The notes under the pieces: generated by a model
Database searches by the model: none
Told to the model about the DNA's origin: nothing
Seen by the model: the letters and a program-made list of their open reading frames with translations, nothing else
Shown: positions 24,001 through 32,982 of the stretch, one piece after another
Layout: each line of letters opens with the position of its first letter
Position numbering within the stretch: the stretch's first letter is position 1
Virus record (IMG/VR): IMGVR_UViG_3300046169_000103
Coordinates: 1-64,000 of that record
DNA: 64,000 bases
Direction: 5' to 3' (one strand)
DNA from: a virus
Translations under genes and position numbers: made by a program

Positions 24001-26215
24001 TTGCGTTACGGAAAAGGTAAGTCCCGTACTTTACCTCCTCACCCTTCCCGTCCTTTTCGACCTCAAACAGCCGATCCATATTATCCCGCATCCTAACATT
24101 CTCGTCTAGGACCTTTAATCCAAGTTTTTCTGCTAGGGTTCTATGGAACTCAGAACTTCTTTCATACTCGTTAAAAAGTTTATAAAGCGCATCTCTAGCA
24201 TTCTCACCTAGACTCTCGGAGGGAACTAACTTTGTTGCGTGATTCCACGCCTCTTTCTGAAATCTTTCCTTTTCTCCTGACAGTTGAGGTTGATCCTCAT
24301 TCCATTTAATGAGCGGCCCGATAACATTGTCCATGAATAAGTGACCTTCATTAAACCCAAAAGCCTCCCTAGCCTTATCGAATGCACTGTTCCAGTCTCG
24401 CGCAAGCCCCCTTGCCTCTGGGGCGTATTGCTTGTACCCCATTTCAAATCTCAGAATCATTTGAGATATATCACGACCAAGTTGTCCCGCATTTTGAAAT
24501 CTTTCACGAGCCGACTTTAGGGCATTCATCCTAAACATACCGCCAGTCTCGTACTGAGCATTCCATATCGTCATGGTCTCGGCATTCATGACCATCTGCT
24601 TCACAAAGCGATAGTCATTATCTTCCTGTACGGTTGGGTCTTTTAGGTATTTCTTATTTAATTGGATTGCTTCTTTTAATTCATTGAAGTTCTCAAACTG
24701 CATGAGATTGCTCATGCGAACCTTAATTTCAGACATTGTATACCTGCCATCAACCTTGGTCATGACAGGGAATCTGTCTCCATTATTCAATTGCTTAGCC
24801 GGGTTATGACCAAGAAGCATGCGAAGTCTCTGAGATTCTACATTAAATTCATTATATAATTCTTCGTATACAAATTGATTTTGTAGTGCTCTTTCTCTAT
24901 CTGCCTCTGCCTTGAGTAGTTCGATTCTGTCGTTGACGAACTGAGTTTGAATAAGCCTTTCAAGTTGACTTCCCTGCGGAAAGTAAGAGCTAGAATCTGA
25001 GGATGATAAAACTTTAAGCTCGCCCATGGTAGCACGAGAGAGACTCTGAAGTTTAGCATTCAACCCACGCCTACCTTGCACATCTTGACTCTGACTAAGT
25101 TTAGCTAAGTAAACTAAGTCTTTCCTAAGATTGATTACGGCAGAGACTATGATTGCCCGGTTCTTATTAGTGAAAGTCGGGCTGATGATTTCATATATCT
25201 TTATTGCACTTAAATCGTTTACATTACTAACCTTGCTGACCTCTAGTATTAGGTCAGATAACTTATTGGATGCTATCCCCCCACCACTTGCAGTGGATAC
25301 AATATTGTCTAGTGCTTTATGAAACTCAGCATCAGTCTTAGGTTTACCCGTGATATCCCTATATGCGTTCAGGATTATATCTGTTACTTCCTCTCCTGTT
25401 TCATCCACTACCGCTTGTGCAGTTGTGGATACCCTTGTATCTATTGCCCTTCTCGTCTCATCACCATATCTTGTACGATCAAAGAGATGGGCTTCATCAA
25501 GGATAGTACGCTCTTCAAACTTAGCAATACTGTCTGCAATACTACCTGGTCTTGTTGGGTCCAAACTAGCATCAATGTCCGCAGATTCTTTTTTAACATG
25601 AAACATCTGATTCTCGATCTTTCTCAGAGCATCTACCCTTGCTTGGTCTCTTGTGTTTTCAGAATTTTTATGAAGCTCGATTGTTTGATACTCCATTTCT
25701 TCCCCATACTTTTTGATCAGTTCATTGATCTGTTGAGTTGGAGTTTTTCCTTTCAGGAATGTGTTCCATATATCATCCACCGAAAGGTCGGGCGTATCAA
25801 GTATTCTCCTAATTTGCTGGGCAGCATAAGCAACAGGGATACTTGTTTCATTAACTGCAGCTGCAGTTGCTTTCCCTAATGCTATTGAGTTTTCTTCCGG
25901 CATCACATTCCCGTTTATTGGGGCGATTGGGTCGGACATGGACTGTGTGTCCATAAGGTTATCAATCCTTATTTGGGTTTTATTGAACACAACATAGACG
26001 GTGTCATTAATTGGATCAAAAGTGTTCTTTAGGATAACTCCATCATGCCCTTCCTTCTTGGCCTTATTGATTGCCTTAATGAAGTCGCCACGCTTTCTCC
26101 CTGAGCCCTTAAAATCTATAGTTTTTGGGTTCTCCATTACTAATGTAGCATCAACCACCCCAGCATCAGACTTATTTAAAAGAAGGTCTCCTGCCCAATT
26201 GAGTTCCTGGATCAT
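21041..26215 (-). CDS. giant virion polyvalent protein, C-terminal portion
   Basis: 1724 codons. The first 100 residues hold the second half of a phage-type ADP-ribosyltransferase domain: VVDATLVMENPKTIDF, GHDGVILKNTFD and VYVVFNKTQI. The rest is a long helical, partly Gly/Ala-rich chain with a hydrophobic segment near residue 1420 (AALLMLATIVALKIPF). This fits an ejected internal virion protein that crosses the host envelope with the DNA. The frame stays open upstream of the first Met (GEVAVKLVKDN), and the ADP-ribosyltransferase domain begins in the preceding fragment. The real gene therefore extends to 32971 with frame changes at about 26255, 27715, 28050 and 28235. Confidence 0.65.
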   Translation of the reverse strand: MIQELNWAGDLLLNKSDAGVVDATLVMENPKTIDFKGSGRKRGDFIKAINKAKKEGHDGVILKNTFDPINDTVYVVFNKTQIRIDNLMDTQSMSDPIAPINGNVMPEENSIALGKATAAAVNETSIPVAYAAQQIRRILDTPDLSVDDIWNTFLKGKTPTQQINELIKKYGEEMEYQTIELHKNSENTRDQARVDALRKIENQMFHVKKESADIDASLDPTRPGSIADSIAKFEERTILDEAHLFDRTRYGDETRRAIDTRVSTTAQAVVDETGEEVTDIILNAYRDITGKPKTDAEFHKALDNIVSTASGGGIASNKLSDLILEVSKVSNVNDLSAIKIYEIISPTFTNKNRAIIVSAVINLRKDLVYLAKLSQSQDVQGRRGLNAKLQSLSRATMGELKVLSSSDSSSYFPQGSQLERLIQTQFVNDRIELLKAEADRERALQNQFVYEELYNEFNVESQRLRMLLGHNPAKQLNNGDRFPVMTKVDGRYTMSEIKVRMSNLMQFENFNELKEAIQLNKKYLKDPTVQEDNDYRFVKQMVMNAETMTIWNAQYETGGMFRMNALKSARERFQNAGQLGRDISQMILRFEMGYKQYAPEARGLARDWNSAFDKAREAFGFNEGHLFMDNVIGPLIKWNEDQPQLSGEKERFQKEAWNHATKLVPSESLGENARDALYKLFNEYERSSEFHRTLAEKLGLKVLDENVRMRDNMDRLFEVEKDGKGEEVKYGTYLFRNAITRGYITVPRSLRSDLIQSIITQLPEKGWANQFSEDSSEFSWDGLKMIMESNELDNQVKEKNLDESSKQLIDDYVWKKFMIPYINNTSPRELFDQPKEGLKIPRHVLVDALSGVNGMTGSEAFNAWVDNVYNLLEHKKDRSDFAKFKYGILKKYKRSFSNLNKYVEDKGKKGLDASISLSGHLMDSRAQDAIIPVEFLQYTTYDEVTSPALVAKTLENAFFGRNAEILASKMGQIKDDLKSKQALFGSLATYVGAINNPKGRQKFTRQQKQKAYIELEDNPEFANIPGATGKEKFQNLKNSESQMKSILGGETNSGGAMGHLRAYLESDLGPFQDEKIFYELLGLNAYFVLNQPKSGITNLMSIWDFDAKYGGAVGATAIATQLFSSWTAAGELFGGIMANFGIDINTQSYEADILMPLFFNTHENDTGFRKNMLNVGGGAVKKNQVLGKDFRYDILRPFKTLLDYDSQRGMKVKNSEGRRKYAPFSTRTSVLKPFSYFGSLSNHSIAVGNARMVSKLVHEVASYIEEVNQLQAENGGQLLPDDYQVTSEDLGKILSDKIAFDTLNLDLESYGLGSLSNLARDYMERRNKGDKRILTKDQVITAGLIGVNEVALEGGFSTTPAFLNSPYVRWAAPLQKWALTKVNQMNEGVRNKKTGKVDAQAALLMLATIVALKIPFGLAYTFFWSDWYDEELMGKASPLRPLPKTSMIPLIGPFIEGDPSNNLKAMLERVARAGNVGGMALDFANTMYNGVDTYSYNRGFTLDSRILLASQLTNIGGAVRNWIHMDFDLDYANVVRPLMYSMGMNGPLQQYNLMANFLGLDSEERRISNQIGNRHKLRAGIHLLGIESRPMVGGSIGKTRFSASVRRMERAAEADDYKGFNIAYAEAIEASIDRGDKDPEDAVIKAFKRRNLRTGISRYKLSDEEWASILGLYDKEASQPLVNAMNMHEKYVDILDDSKPKKFKKAQPLTPATYDELIRRSLSL

Positions 26216-26226
26216 ATTATCCTTAA

Positions 26227-27729
26227 CTAACTTAACTGCAACCTCCCCGTGTTGCCTATAAGTCCAGCCTCGAATAACCTACTTGTTACAAAATCATAAC
26301 CTTTTTTCTGCTCAGGGTTTTGGCTTAAAGCGTTCCTGTAGTTGTCGTAAGATTCTCTGATCGGGGCTACATTAGATTGGACTGGTTCCTCTGCGTATAT
26401 ACCAATTTTCTCAATGAGTCTGCCAAGTAGACCCTTTGTTTGTGAATACTTACGGGCAGTCTTGATCTTCTTAGCAAAAAAGAATCCAAGCTTAGCTGAC
26501 TCCGCACCCGTGTATGAACCAAGCTTGGCTGGATCAAACCCTTCAATTGCAATAGTTCTAGCACTCTTTGATCCATGGAATGCATTTACCACAACTCTTG
26601 TGCTTAATTTTCTATACTCGGCATCCATTTGCCTGTTTAAGTCAAGCAATGCTTTTAAAGCACTACCATCCGCATCTATCCCTAGTGCTCTGAGTAACTT
26701 TAGGTAGGCACCGTATAGGGCATCCAATACGCTAGTAATAAATCCCTGACCATTCTTATCTACTCTTTGCTGAAGTTCTTTTGAGACTTTTATTCCTGCC
26801 AGGAATTCAGCAAAGCCTCTACTGTTCCATGCACGATTTAAAATCTCTCTGCGAGAGTTAGGATTAGATGCTAGGAATAAAGAGGAGAACTCAGTACCCT
26901 TTGCTTCTTCCCCAGCAACCCTTATGACTTCATCTATTAGGTCAATAGTTTCCTGTAGCTCACTCTTCTCCCCTCTTAGGGTTTTGGATTCATGAGCATG
27001 GAGAGCCTCCTCCATTGTTCCGTGCCACAACTCGTGCATGGCAACCAACATAAGAACATCTCTCTCCTTGTTTCCCGTAAGGGGAAAAGGTTTATCTATG
27101 ATGTCATTTTCACCCAAGTAAAAGTCTGGGTTAATTAAAACTGTAGGTCTTTCAAAATCAGGAATAAATTGACCACGAGTAATGAACACCAGGTGTAGGA
27201 GGGTATTTGTCTTGGTGTTATCGAATCTAATATTAGGTAGGTCTTGATTCTGCCTGCCCTCGAGCATTTGATTAAGTACCTGCACCATTTCAGCACCAAA
27301 CTTCTTACCTTCTGCGGTGCCCTTTTCATTGATTATATTATTAATCGACTCAAGTGCCATTCCGCTGAGGTTTGATCCGGGTAGGTTGCTTGGAAACACT
27401 TCCTCCATCGCCTGCGCATTCTTTATCTTCTGTTCGTCACTTACTGAAGCAATGTTAACGAGGTTGCTTTTCTGGGCCTTAGCTATCTCATCACCATGTG
27501 CAATTGATTGCTCTGTAACCTCAGGCATGATCGGTAGAGATTGACTACCGTATGGGTCTTGCATGTTAGAGACAGGAGGTTTGTTTGGTGCTGATGTTTT
27601 ATTACCTATTGCACCTGTAGCAACCTCTGCCTCTTCAAACTTGCTTTGCAATGTTGTGAGTGGGGCAGACTCTGGAAGCCCGAGGTGCTCTGCCATGAGC
27701 CGTGTAAAATGTATTCTTTTCTTGGGCAA
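26227..27729 (-). CDS. giant virion polyvalent protein, zincin and ADP-ribosyltransferase N-half fragment
   Basis: 500 codons from a TTG; no ATG is near, another sign that this is a fragment. Residues 229-240, VAMHELWHGTME, hold a HExxH zinc-peptidase motif. Residues 382-430 (NAFHGS, YTGAESAKLGFFFA, TARKYS) are the first half of an ADP-ribosyltransferase domain whose second half lies in the next fragment. Both domains are known from large polyvalent phage proteins, which are injected and act on host targets. The frame ends at the GGGG run around 26255; one added G would continue it into the 1724-codon part. Confidence 0.6.
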   Translation of the reverse strand: MPKKRIHFTRLMAEHLGLPESAPLTTLQSKFEEAEVATGAIGNKTSAPNKPPVSNMQDPYGSQSLPIMPEVTEQSIAHGDEIAKAQKSNLVNIASVSDEQKIKNAQAMEEVFPSNLPGSNLSGMALESINNIINEKGTAEGKKFGAEMVQVLNQMLEGRQNQDLPNIRFDNTKTNTLLHLVFITRGQFIPDFERPTVLINPDFYLGENDIIDKPFPLTGNKERDVLMLVAMHELWHGTMEEALHAHESKTLRGEKSELQETIDLIDEVIRVAGEEAKGTEFSSLFLASNPNSRREILNRAWNSRGFAEFLAGIKVSKELQQRVDKNGQGFITSVLDALYGAYLKLLRALGIDADGSALKALLDLNRQMDAEYRKLSTRVVVNAFHGSKSARTIAIEGFDPAKLGSYTGAESAKLGFFFAKKIKTARKYSQTKGLLGRLIEKIGIYAEEPVQSNVAPIRESYDNYRNALSQNPEQKKGYDFVTSRLFEAGLIGNTGRLQLS

Positions 27730-28240
27730 TACCTGTTTCCCTTGCGGAGTCTAAGAATTCTATAAATACATCAATTGTCTGCTCGGTAACTTCATTACCC
27801 TCCGCTTGAAGTATCTCATCAATGAGTTTATTTTTACTAGAGACCTTAGAGTTTTCCAGTGCGTTAAATGCAGGAAATCCATCCTCGCCAAATGCTTCAG
27901 ATATAGCAAGGAATGCATCCTGTATTTCTTTTGTTGCCTCATCTGGCCTTCTGATGGATTTAAGAATAGAAGAATAGGCAGATGAAAGTAAATCCTCCTG
28001 CGGTTGGGTTAATTCAGCATCATTTCCGATTACACTTCCTAGGTAGCTCCCTCAAATTCATTACGAACAGCAATCTGTAACTTCTGCCCATACTCTCGAC
28101 TCTCTATCTCGAATGCCTTATCTGCGTCCATGCTTACGGATGGACTTACTTGTGCTATTAATGCATCAATCGCACTTGGCTCATATGTATCAGCAATATG
28201 CTTAAGCATTGCAATTGCAGTATTTATAGAGCTCTGGTTC
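27715..28240 (-). pseudogene. giant virion polyvalent protein, disrupted linking segment
   Basis: No single intact frame, but continuous protein-like text across two frames. From about 28235 to 28050 it reads INTAIAMLKHIADTYEPS, then SVSMDADKAFEIESRE. From about 28050 to 27715 it reads SYLGSVIGNDAELTQPQ, then IDVFIEFLDSARETG. The joins lie beside CCC, GGG and AAAA runs. Changes are +1, -1, +1 and, at 26255, -1, so the flanking 1589- and 1724-codon parts are in the same frame. Confidence 0.55.
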
Positions 28241-31200
28241 GGGAACTTCTACATTTGCCAAGATTTCATGGAATGTCTGCAGTGTGCTTCTTTGATCTGG
28301 GCTCGAGCGTGGAATTGCAGACAAAACTTCAGGAACAGCACCAGTAGCTTCAATAAGATCCTCCCTTGTGGAGTTTACATCTACAACTTCGATTGCTAGG
28401 TCATAGACTACCTGGAGTTGATCGAGTGTAAAACTTGGGAAGAATACTTTTCTCCCAATCTCTATTGGATCAAGCCCTTCAAATGTTTCTATAACATCAT
28501 CGATTTCCGCAATTTCGCTTGGACTTTTTTCCTCACTTTTTAAATTACTTAGGCCATTATTATTTTCACCCTGGTCAGATGTTTGCTTAACTGCACCCTC
28601 TACTTCAAATTGTCTTTTCTTTTGTTCATACAAGGCATTGACCAATGCCTTTGCTACAGACTTTCTGTTTTGTTTGCTAATGACAGGCGCTCCATTCTTT
28701 TGTGCCGTTGAAAAGAATTGCTCTATTAGCCTGCTATCAATCTGTGGGCTTCCGTCCTCTGTCTCAACACCCTCGCCAATATTCAACAACTCTACAACTG
28801 AAGATAAATCTTCATCAGAGAGTTCACTCTTTTGCCTCTTCTTGTCCTGCAGTATGTCGTTAATTTTCCTGAGCACTGGCTCTATGCTTTGCTGTAGCTG
28901 CTCAACAACATCATCCACCTTCAGGTAGTGCCACGCTGGTCGGGAGCCTTCGGCTTTTATATATGCCCCAAGAGATTCCTTAACTACTAGAGTGCCTTCA
29001 GATTCATTAAAAAATACACCGCCCTCACCTTCTTCTTCATAAAATGTTTCAAAGTATAAATCATGCTCGTCCGTAATTACAGCCTCATCACTCTTATACT
29101 CATTAAGAAGTTCGTTCGCTCTTGGTAAATTAAGTGGGTCTGCGACATTGGTCTCAAAAACTTGAATAGAGTCCATCCAGTTTGTGTACTCGGCAAGACT
29201 ACTAAAGTTTATTCTTAACTTGCCCGGGCGAGCAGAAAATGCAGTAACCTCGATCGGCTTAAATCCACTCGGCAGGTTATCATAATTCAGTGTATGGGCG
29301 GTTGGTAGTGCGCTAATACTATCTACCTTCGGTCTCTTTAAGGAAAAGATTTGAAGTATTTTCTTTTTCTTTACTGCCTTTACTGACCTAACAAATACCT
29401 GACCTGTGGGTTCATGAAGAATTGCAATAACCGCCTTACTTTCATTTCCACTTGCGGTTTTATTTTCCCCTGGGAGGTCTTTCCTTTTCTTGTTCTCACT
29501 TACACTTCCTTTATAATCCACAAGGTTCTGTAATTCCTCGGACCTTTGGTCTCCAGTTATCTCATCTCTTTTTTTAACCTGAACATGGTTCTGTTCTTCT
29601 AGTAGGTTTGTCTCTTCTCCCTGAAATATCCAAACGCCATTACTTTCATCCAAGTCAATAGGTATTGGCTCAACTACGGATTCCTTCAGTGAGTAATTAA
29701 AAGATACTCCATCGAAGGTAACATCAATAATATACTCATCCTCAAATCTTACAGATGATACATCATACTCACTGTAAGACCCTCGCTGAATAAGCTGACC
29801 AATTGTTTCTGGACGATTTGCGTTTCCCCCCGGAAGACTTCCTTTATTAAACTTCCATCCATTCTCTTCTACTACGATTACAGATTTCCTAGAACCGTAC
29901 TGGACAACATATGTCCCTTCTTTTACTTCCGGCAAAGACTCCATGTCCTTACCTTGAGACTTAACATTCTCAGACTTATAGGCATCCACCTCCTTGGGTT
30001 TCTTTTTAACCTTAGATGTATCGATGTATACGTAATTTCTGCCTAATGTAAGAAAATCTTTCTCTGCCTCTTTTCGGGCATTAGAATCTTTTGGATCAAC
30101 CCCCCTTCTCCTTATCTCTTCCTCGATATATTGAACCCCAGGCCAGAATCTCCAATCAGGGTTATTCTCGAATTTTTGACTTGATCCTTGAAGTACTGCA
30201 TTGCCGGCAAATGTAGACTCCAGCAGGCCCCCTCTTGTATAAAATAAATCCCCGAGATGATACTCGGATAGTGGTGACTTCCCTTCACGAAAGGCTTTAT
30301 CTGATGACTTCTCCCTGATTGGTTTACCAAACCCTCTAGGGTCGCCTACTTTAATTGTGTACCCATCGGTAGATACTTGGACTGTGCCATTCTCTTGATC
30401 GATGCCTTCTATTGTCCACTCAGCATCTGAGAGTTCCGTAGGTAAACCAAATTCTGTTACTGCTTTATTAGCACCACTTGATGTTAGTTTAATTTTCTCA
30501 CCAACCTTATACGGATTCTTCTGCAAGTTTATTAACCTTGAATTCTTTAATTCCTCTTGCTTCTGAGTTTCTTTCTCCTGTGCTTGTTGATCAGCTTTAT
30601 CTCTAGCGGCAACCTTAGCCTTTTCAGCTTCCGCTTTAGTTTGCTCGGCTAATGCATCACCATTGGTCGGGCGACCCTGTGGATGTATTTTTTTATGAGC
30701 ACGACGAAACGCCTCAATAAAGGCATCCTTACCTGGCTGAGTTTCCGCTTTATCATAGTAATTAGAAACCCATTGATTGTATGCCTCAGTGGAAATACGC
30801 TTCTTGAGACCATCTGATATTGATCCATCTATAAGTCGTTCAGTTGTTAGGTCAGAATCGTATATGTCCCGTAATGCCCTATATGCACCTAAGTCACCCT
30901 TGGTTATCTTTGTGCCCGGTTGCTCGTTTAACTCTACTTCTGTCTCCCTTAACTCCTTTGATGTCTCGAGTCTTATTTCCTTTGTATCCGATTCCGAGGA
31001 TTTATCTTCCTTGGTTTTCTCCTGTGCGTCTTGCTTAAATTCGTCTACCACAGACCCTGATTCAGTCTGCCCCTCGGACTCAGGAAGTTGATTCGATTGC
31101 CCTACTGGGTCAGATGCAGACACTTCCTGCATTGCCTGTCTTCTATTTGCCCGTGTGACCACATTACTGCTCAGGTCTGAGTTAAGAGTAATAAGGGGCA

Positions 31201-32971
31201 TGGGTAGTGAAATCTCGACCTTTTTACCCTCCTCATTCTGGTAGGTAACTAATCCTCTGCCATCACCGACATTTCGGAGGAATGTAGCCTGCTGACCATT
31301 TGGCAGCACAACCGAGTTTCCCTCCTCTATAGTCTGCCTCTCAAATTGCCTCTTTGCTTTTTCCTCAATCTCTTTCCTTAGATCAGATCGGGTTGCCTGA
31401 TTTCTCAACCTAGCCTGAGCAACTGCATCATCATTATCCTGTCTTTGCCTCAGTCTTTTGGGTAGCTGTATTTCATTATCAAGCGCGGTAAGCATAACCC
31501 CTGCACCCCCACCACCAATAAGACCCATTGCCCCAGCATCCGCAAGTTGCCATACTTCTTCATCGGTTAGATCAAAACTAACTGAATCAACTAAGTCTCC
31601 TGCAAAGCTTTTCTTGTCCCCAAAGTAATGATTGTCCCCATCTTCTGCACCGCTTGCCTGCCTTATTTTAGCAAACTTTTCTGCGGTCATAGCAAGGAAT
31701 TCCTGGGTAGCCTCCGTGGCACCCTCGACCGCCATGCCCATTCCCATCGCTTTAATCAACGACTTCTTCACCATATTGTCTGCACGATCGATATCTATCT
31801 GAGACAATGAAGACAGCCTTTTCTTTGGATAGAATCTTTGTAAGACCTTACCCCCTACCTTGGATGGAAGAATTGAGTCAAGTGCACCAATGGCTGAGCC
31901 AAACAAGAAAGAATATCCAACCGCATCATCTGTTGGAATATAGTCCTCATGAGAAGTCGGAAGTCTTGTGTATGGTATTAGTGAGTTGTATACCTCTCCG
32001 ACTCCCATCGTTCCACTAGCGGCAGTTGCGCCAGCTATATTTCCCCAAGCCGAGGCATATGCTCGGGCGACCTTCTGGCCTTCTGACCCAAGAGCAGCAA
32101 ACGCTTTCCCTTTATCTGCTAGTAATGCAGACCTGTACGGAGATAAAGGACTAGAGCCGGACATAACGCTTGTCCGCTTGGTGACTCTTTTAATTTCTTT
32201 ATTAAGTGCCCGCCCTACTATTTTTTTCTGAAGCACCTCAGGTGCATATTTAAAGGCTTGCGGGGCCACTCTGCCCCCCAGGAAGCCACCTCCCATAATA
32301 GCGGCCATTGTTGGTATGACCTCACCCACTGCATTTAATCCAAAGTCTGCGGTGTTCTGGAGTTGGCTACCAAAAGACTGCTTTTTGCCTGTCAGTTTTC
32401 CACCATCGTCAAACCCTAAGGTAAATGGTTGAACTAAAGTGCCATCCCTTAAAGACTTTACTGGCCCCCCTGATCTACCTGCTTTCCCTAGTAGTGACTC
32501 ACCAATGGAGTCACTACCTGGGGTGGATATACCAGTGAAGTCGCCAACTGCCCCCACTCCGCTTGCGGTTATGCCGCCTGCAATATAAGCCCCTTTCTCA
32601 AATCCTTGAAATGGGACAGTGGTAAAATATAAATTACTATCGCCCCTATTAGCTTCCTGTTGTCCAATTTTTAATACCTGCTCTAAGGAACTGAACTCTT
32701 TTAATTTGCCTTCTCTCTGGACTATCTTCGCTAGGTCAATTAAAACATCTTTATCTGAAAGACCTTTGGTATTAACCCCTTTTTTCTCAAGGTGTTTTTT
32801 GTGATGGTCAAGCAATTGCAGTGCTTGTTGATTATCATCAACTACAGCTTTCTGATATGAAGTATCCCCATCTAAGGCTTGTTCAATTTCTTTCTTATTG
32901 TCTGTTCTAACAGAGAATAATCCATCAGGCTTTGAGTAATCAAAGTCCAGAATACTTTTTTCTTCGTCCAT
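28202..32971 (-). CDS. giant virion polyvalent protein, N-terminal portion
   Basis: 1589 codons. A Gly/Ala-rich stretch with several hydrophobic segments in the first 500 residues (AGGITASGVGAVGDFTG, IPTMAAIMGGGFLGG, AMGLIGGGGAGVML) suggests membrane insertion, as in ejected virion proteins. A charged coiled-coil region around 620-860 follows, then mixed domains with no named match. I looked for the motifs of N4-type virion RNA polymerase because of the size and did not find them. The last 10 residues are out of frame; the chain continues in the linking segment. Confidence 0.6.
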   Translation of the reverse strand: MDEEKSILDFDYSKPDGLFSVRTDNKKEIEQALDGDTSYQKAVVDDNQQALQLLDHHKKHLEKKGVNTKGLSDKDVLIDLAKIVQREGKLKEFSSLEQVLKIGQQEANRGDSNLYFTTVPFQGFEKGAYIAGGITASGVGAVGDFTGISTPGSDSIGESLLGKAGRSGGPVKSLRDGTLVQPFTLGFDDGGKLTGKKQSFGSQLQNTADFGLNAVGEVIPTMAAIMGGGFLGGRVAPQAFKYAPEVLQKKIVGRALNKEIKRVTKRTSVMSGSSPLSPYRSALLADKGKAFAALGSEGQKVARAYASAWGNIAGATAASGTMGVGEVYNSLIPYTRLPTSHEDYIPTDDAVGYSFLFGSAIGALDSILPSKVGGKVLQRFYPKKRLSSLSQIDIDRADNMVKKSLIKAMGMGMAVEGATEATQEFLAMTAEKFAKIRQASGAEDGDNHYFGDKKSFAGDLVDSVSFDLTDEEVWQLADAGAMGLIGGGGAGVMLTALDNEIQLPKRLRQRQDNDDAVAQARLRNQATRSDLRKEIEEKAKRQFERQTIEEGNSVVLPNGQQATFLRNVGDGRGLVTYQNEEGKKVEISLPMPLITLNSDLSSNVVTRANRRQAMQEVSASDPVGQSNQLPESEGQTESGSVVDEFKQDAQEKTKEDKSSESDTKEIRLETSKELRETEVELNEQPGTKITKGDLGAYRALRDIYDSDLTTERLIDGSISDGLKKRISTEAYNQWVSNYYDKAETQPGKDAFIEAFRRAHKKIHPQGRPTNGDALAEQTKAEAEKAKVAARDKADQQAQEKETQKQEELKNSRLINLQKNPYKVGEKIKLTSSGANKAVTEFGLPTELSDAEWTIEGIDQENGTVQVSTDGYTIKVGDPRGFGKPIREKSSDKAFREGKSPLSEYHLGDLFYTRGGLLESTFAGNAVLQGSSQKFENNPDWRFWPGVQYIEEEIRRRGVDPKDSNARKEAEKDFLTLGRNYVYIDTSKVKKKPKEVDAYKSENVKSQGKDMESLPEVKEGTYVVQYGSRKSVIVVEENGWKFNKGSLPGGNANRPETIGQLIQRGSYSEYDVSSVRFEDEYIIDVTFDGVSFNYSLKESVVEPIPIDLDESNGVWIFQGEETNLLEEQNHVQVKKRDEITGDQRSEELQNLVDYKGSVSENKKRKDLPGENKTASGNESKAVIAILHEPTGQVFVRSVKAVKKKKILQIFSLKRPKVDSISALPTAHTLNYDNLPSGFKPIEVTAFSARPGKLRINFSSLAEYTNWMDSIQVFETNVADPLNLPRANELLNEYKSDEAVITDEHDLYFETFYEEEGEGGVFFNESEGTLVVKESLGAYIKAEGSRPAWHYLKVDDVVEQLQQSIEPVLRKINDILQDKKRQKSELSDEDLSSVVELLNIGEGVETEDGSPQIDSRLIEQFFSTAQKNGAPVISKQNRKSVAKALVNALYEQKKRQFEVEGAVKQTSDQGENNNGLSNLKSEEKSPSEIAEIDDVIETFEGLDPIEIGRKVFFPSFTLDQLQVVYDLAIEVVDVNSTREDLIEATGAVPEVLSAIPRSSPDQRSTLQTFHEILANVEVPEPELYKYCNCNA

Positions 32972-32982
32972 TCCTTTAAGTA

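Noticed and set aside
25319-25879. Long antisense frame of 186 codons
   Set aside because: It is a shadow of the giant minus-strand gene, with implausible Cys/Ser/Ile-rich text. The same applies to antisense frames at 5605-6093, 6491-6976, 15533-15871 and 42393-42749.
26227-28260. Programmed ribosomal frameshifting in the giant gene
   Set aside because: Four shifts in both directions would be needed, none at a standard slippery heptamer, and similar breaks occur in unrelated small genes.
21041-32971. N4-type virion RNA polymerase suggested by the size of the combined protein
   Set aside because: I could not find the single-subunit polymerase motifs in any of the parts; the zincin and ADP-ribosyltransferase motifs point to a polyvalent ejection protein.
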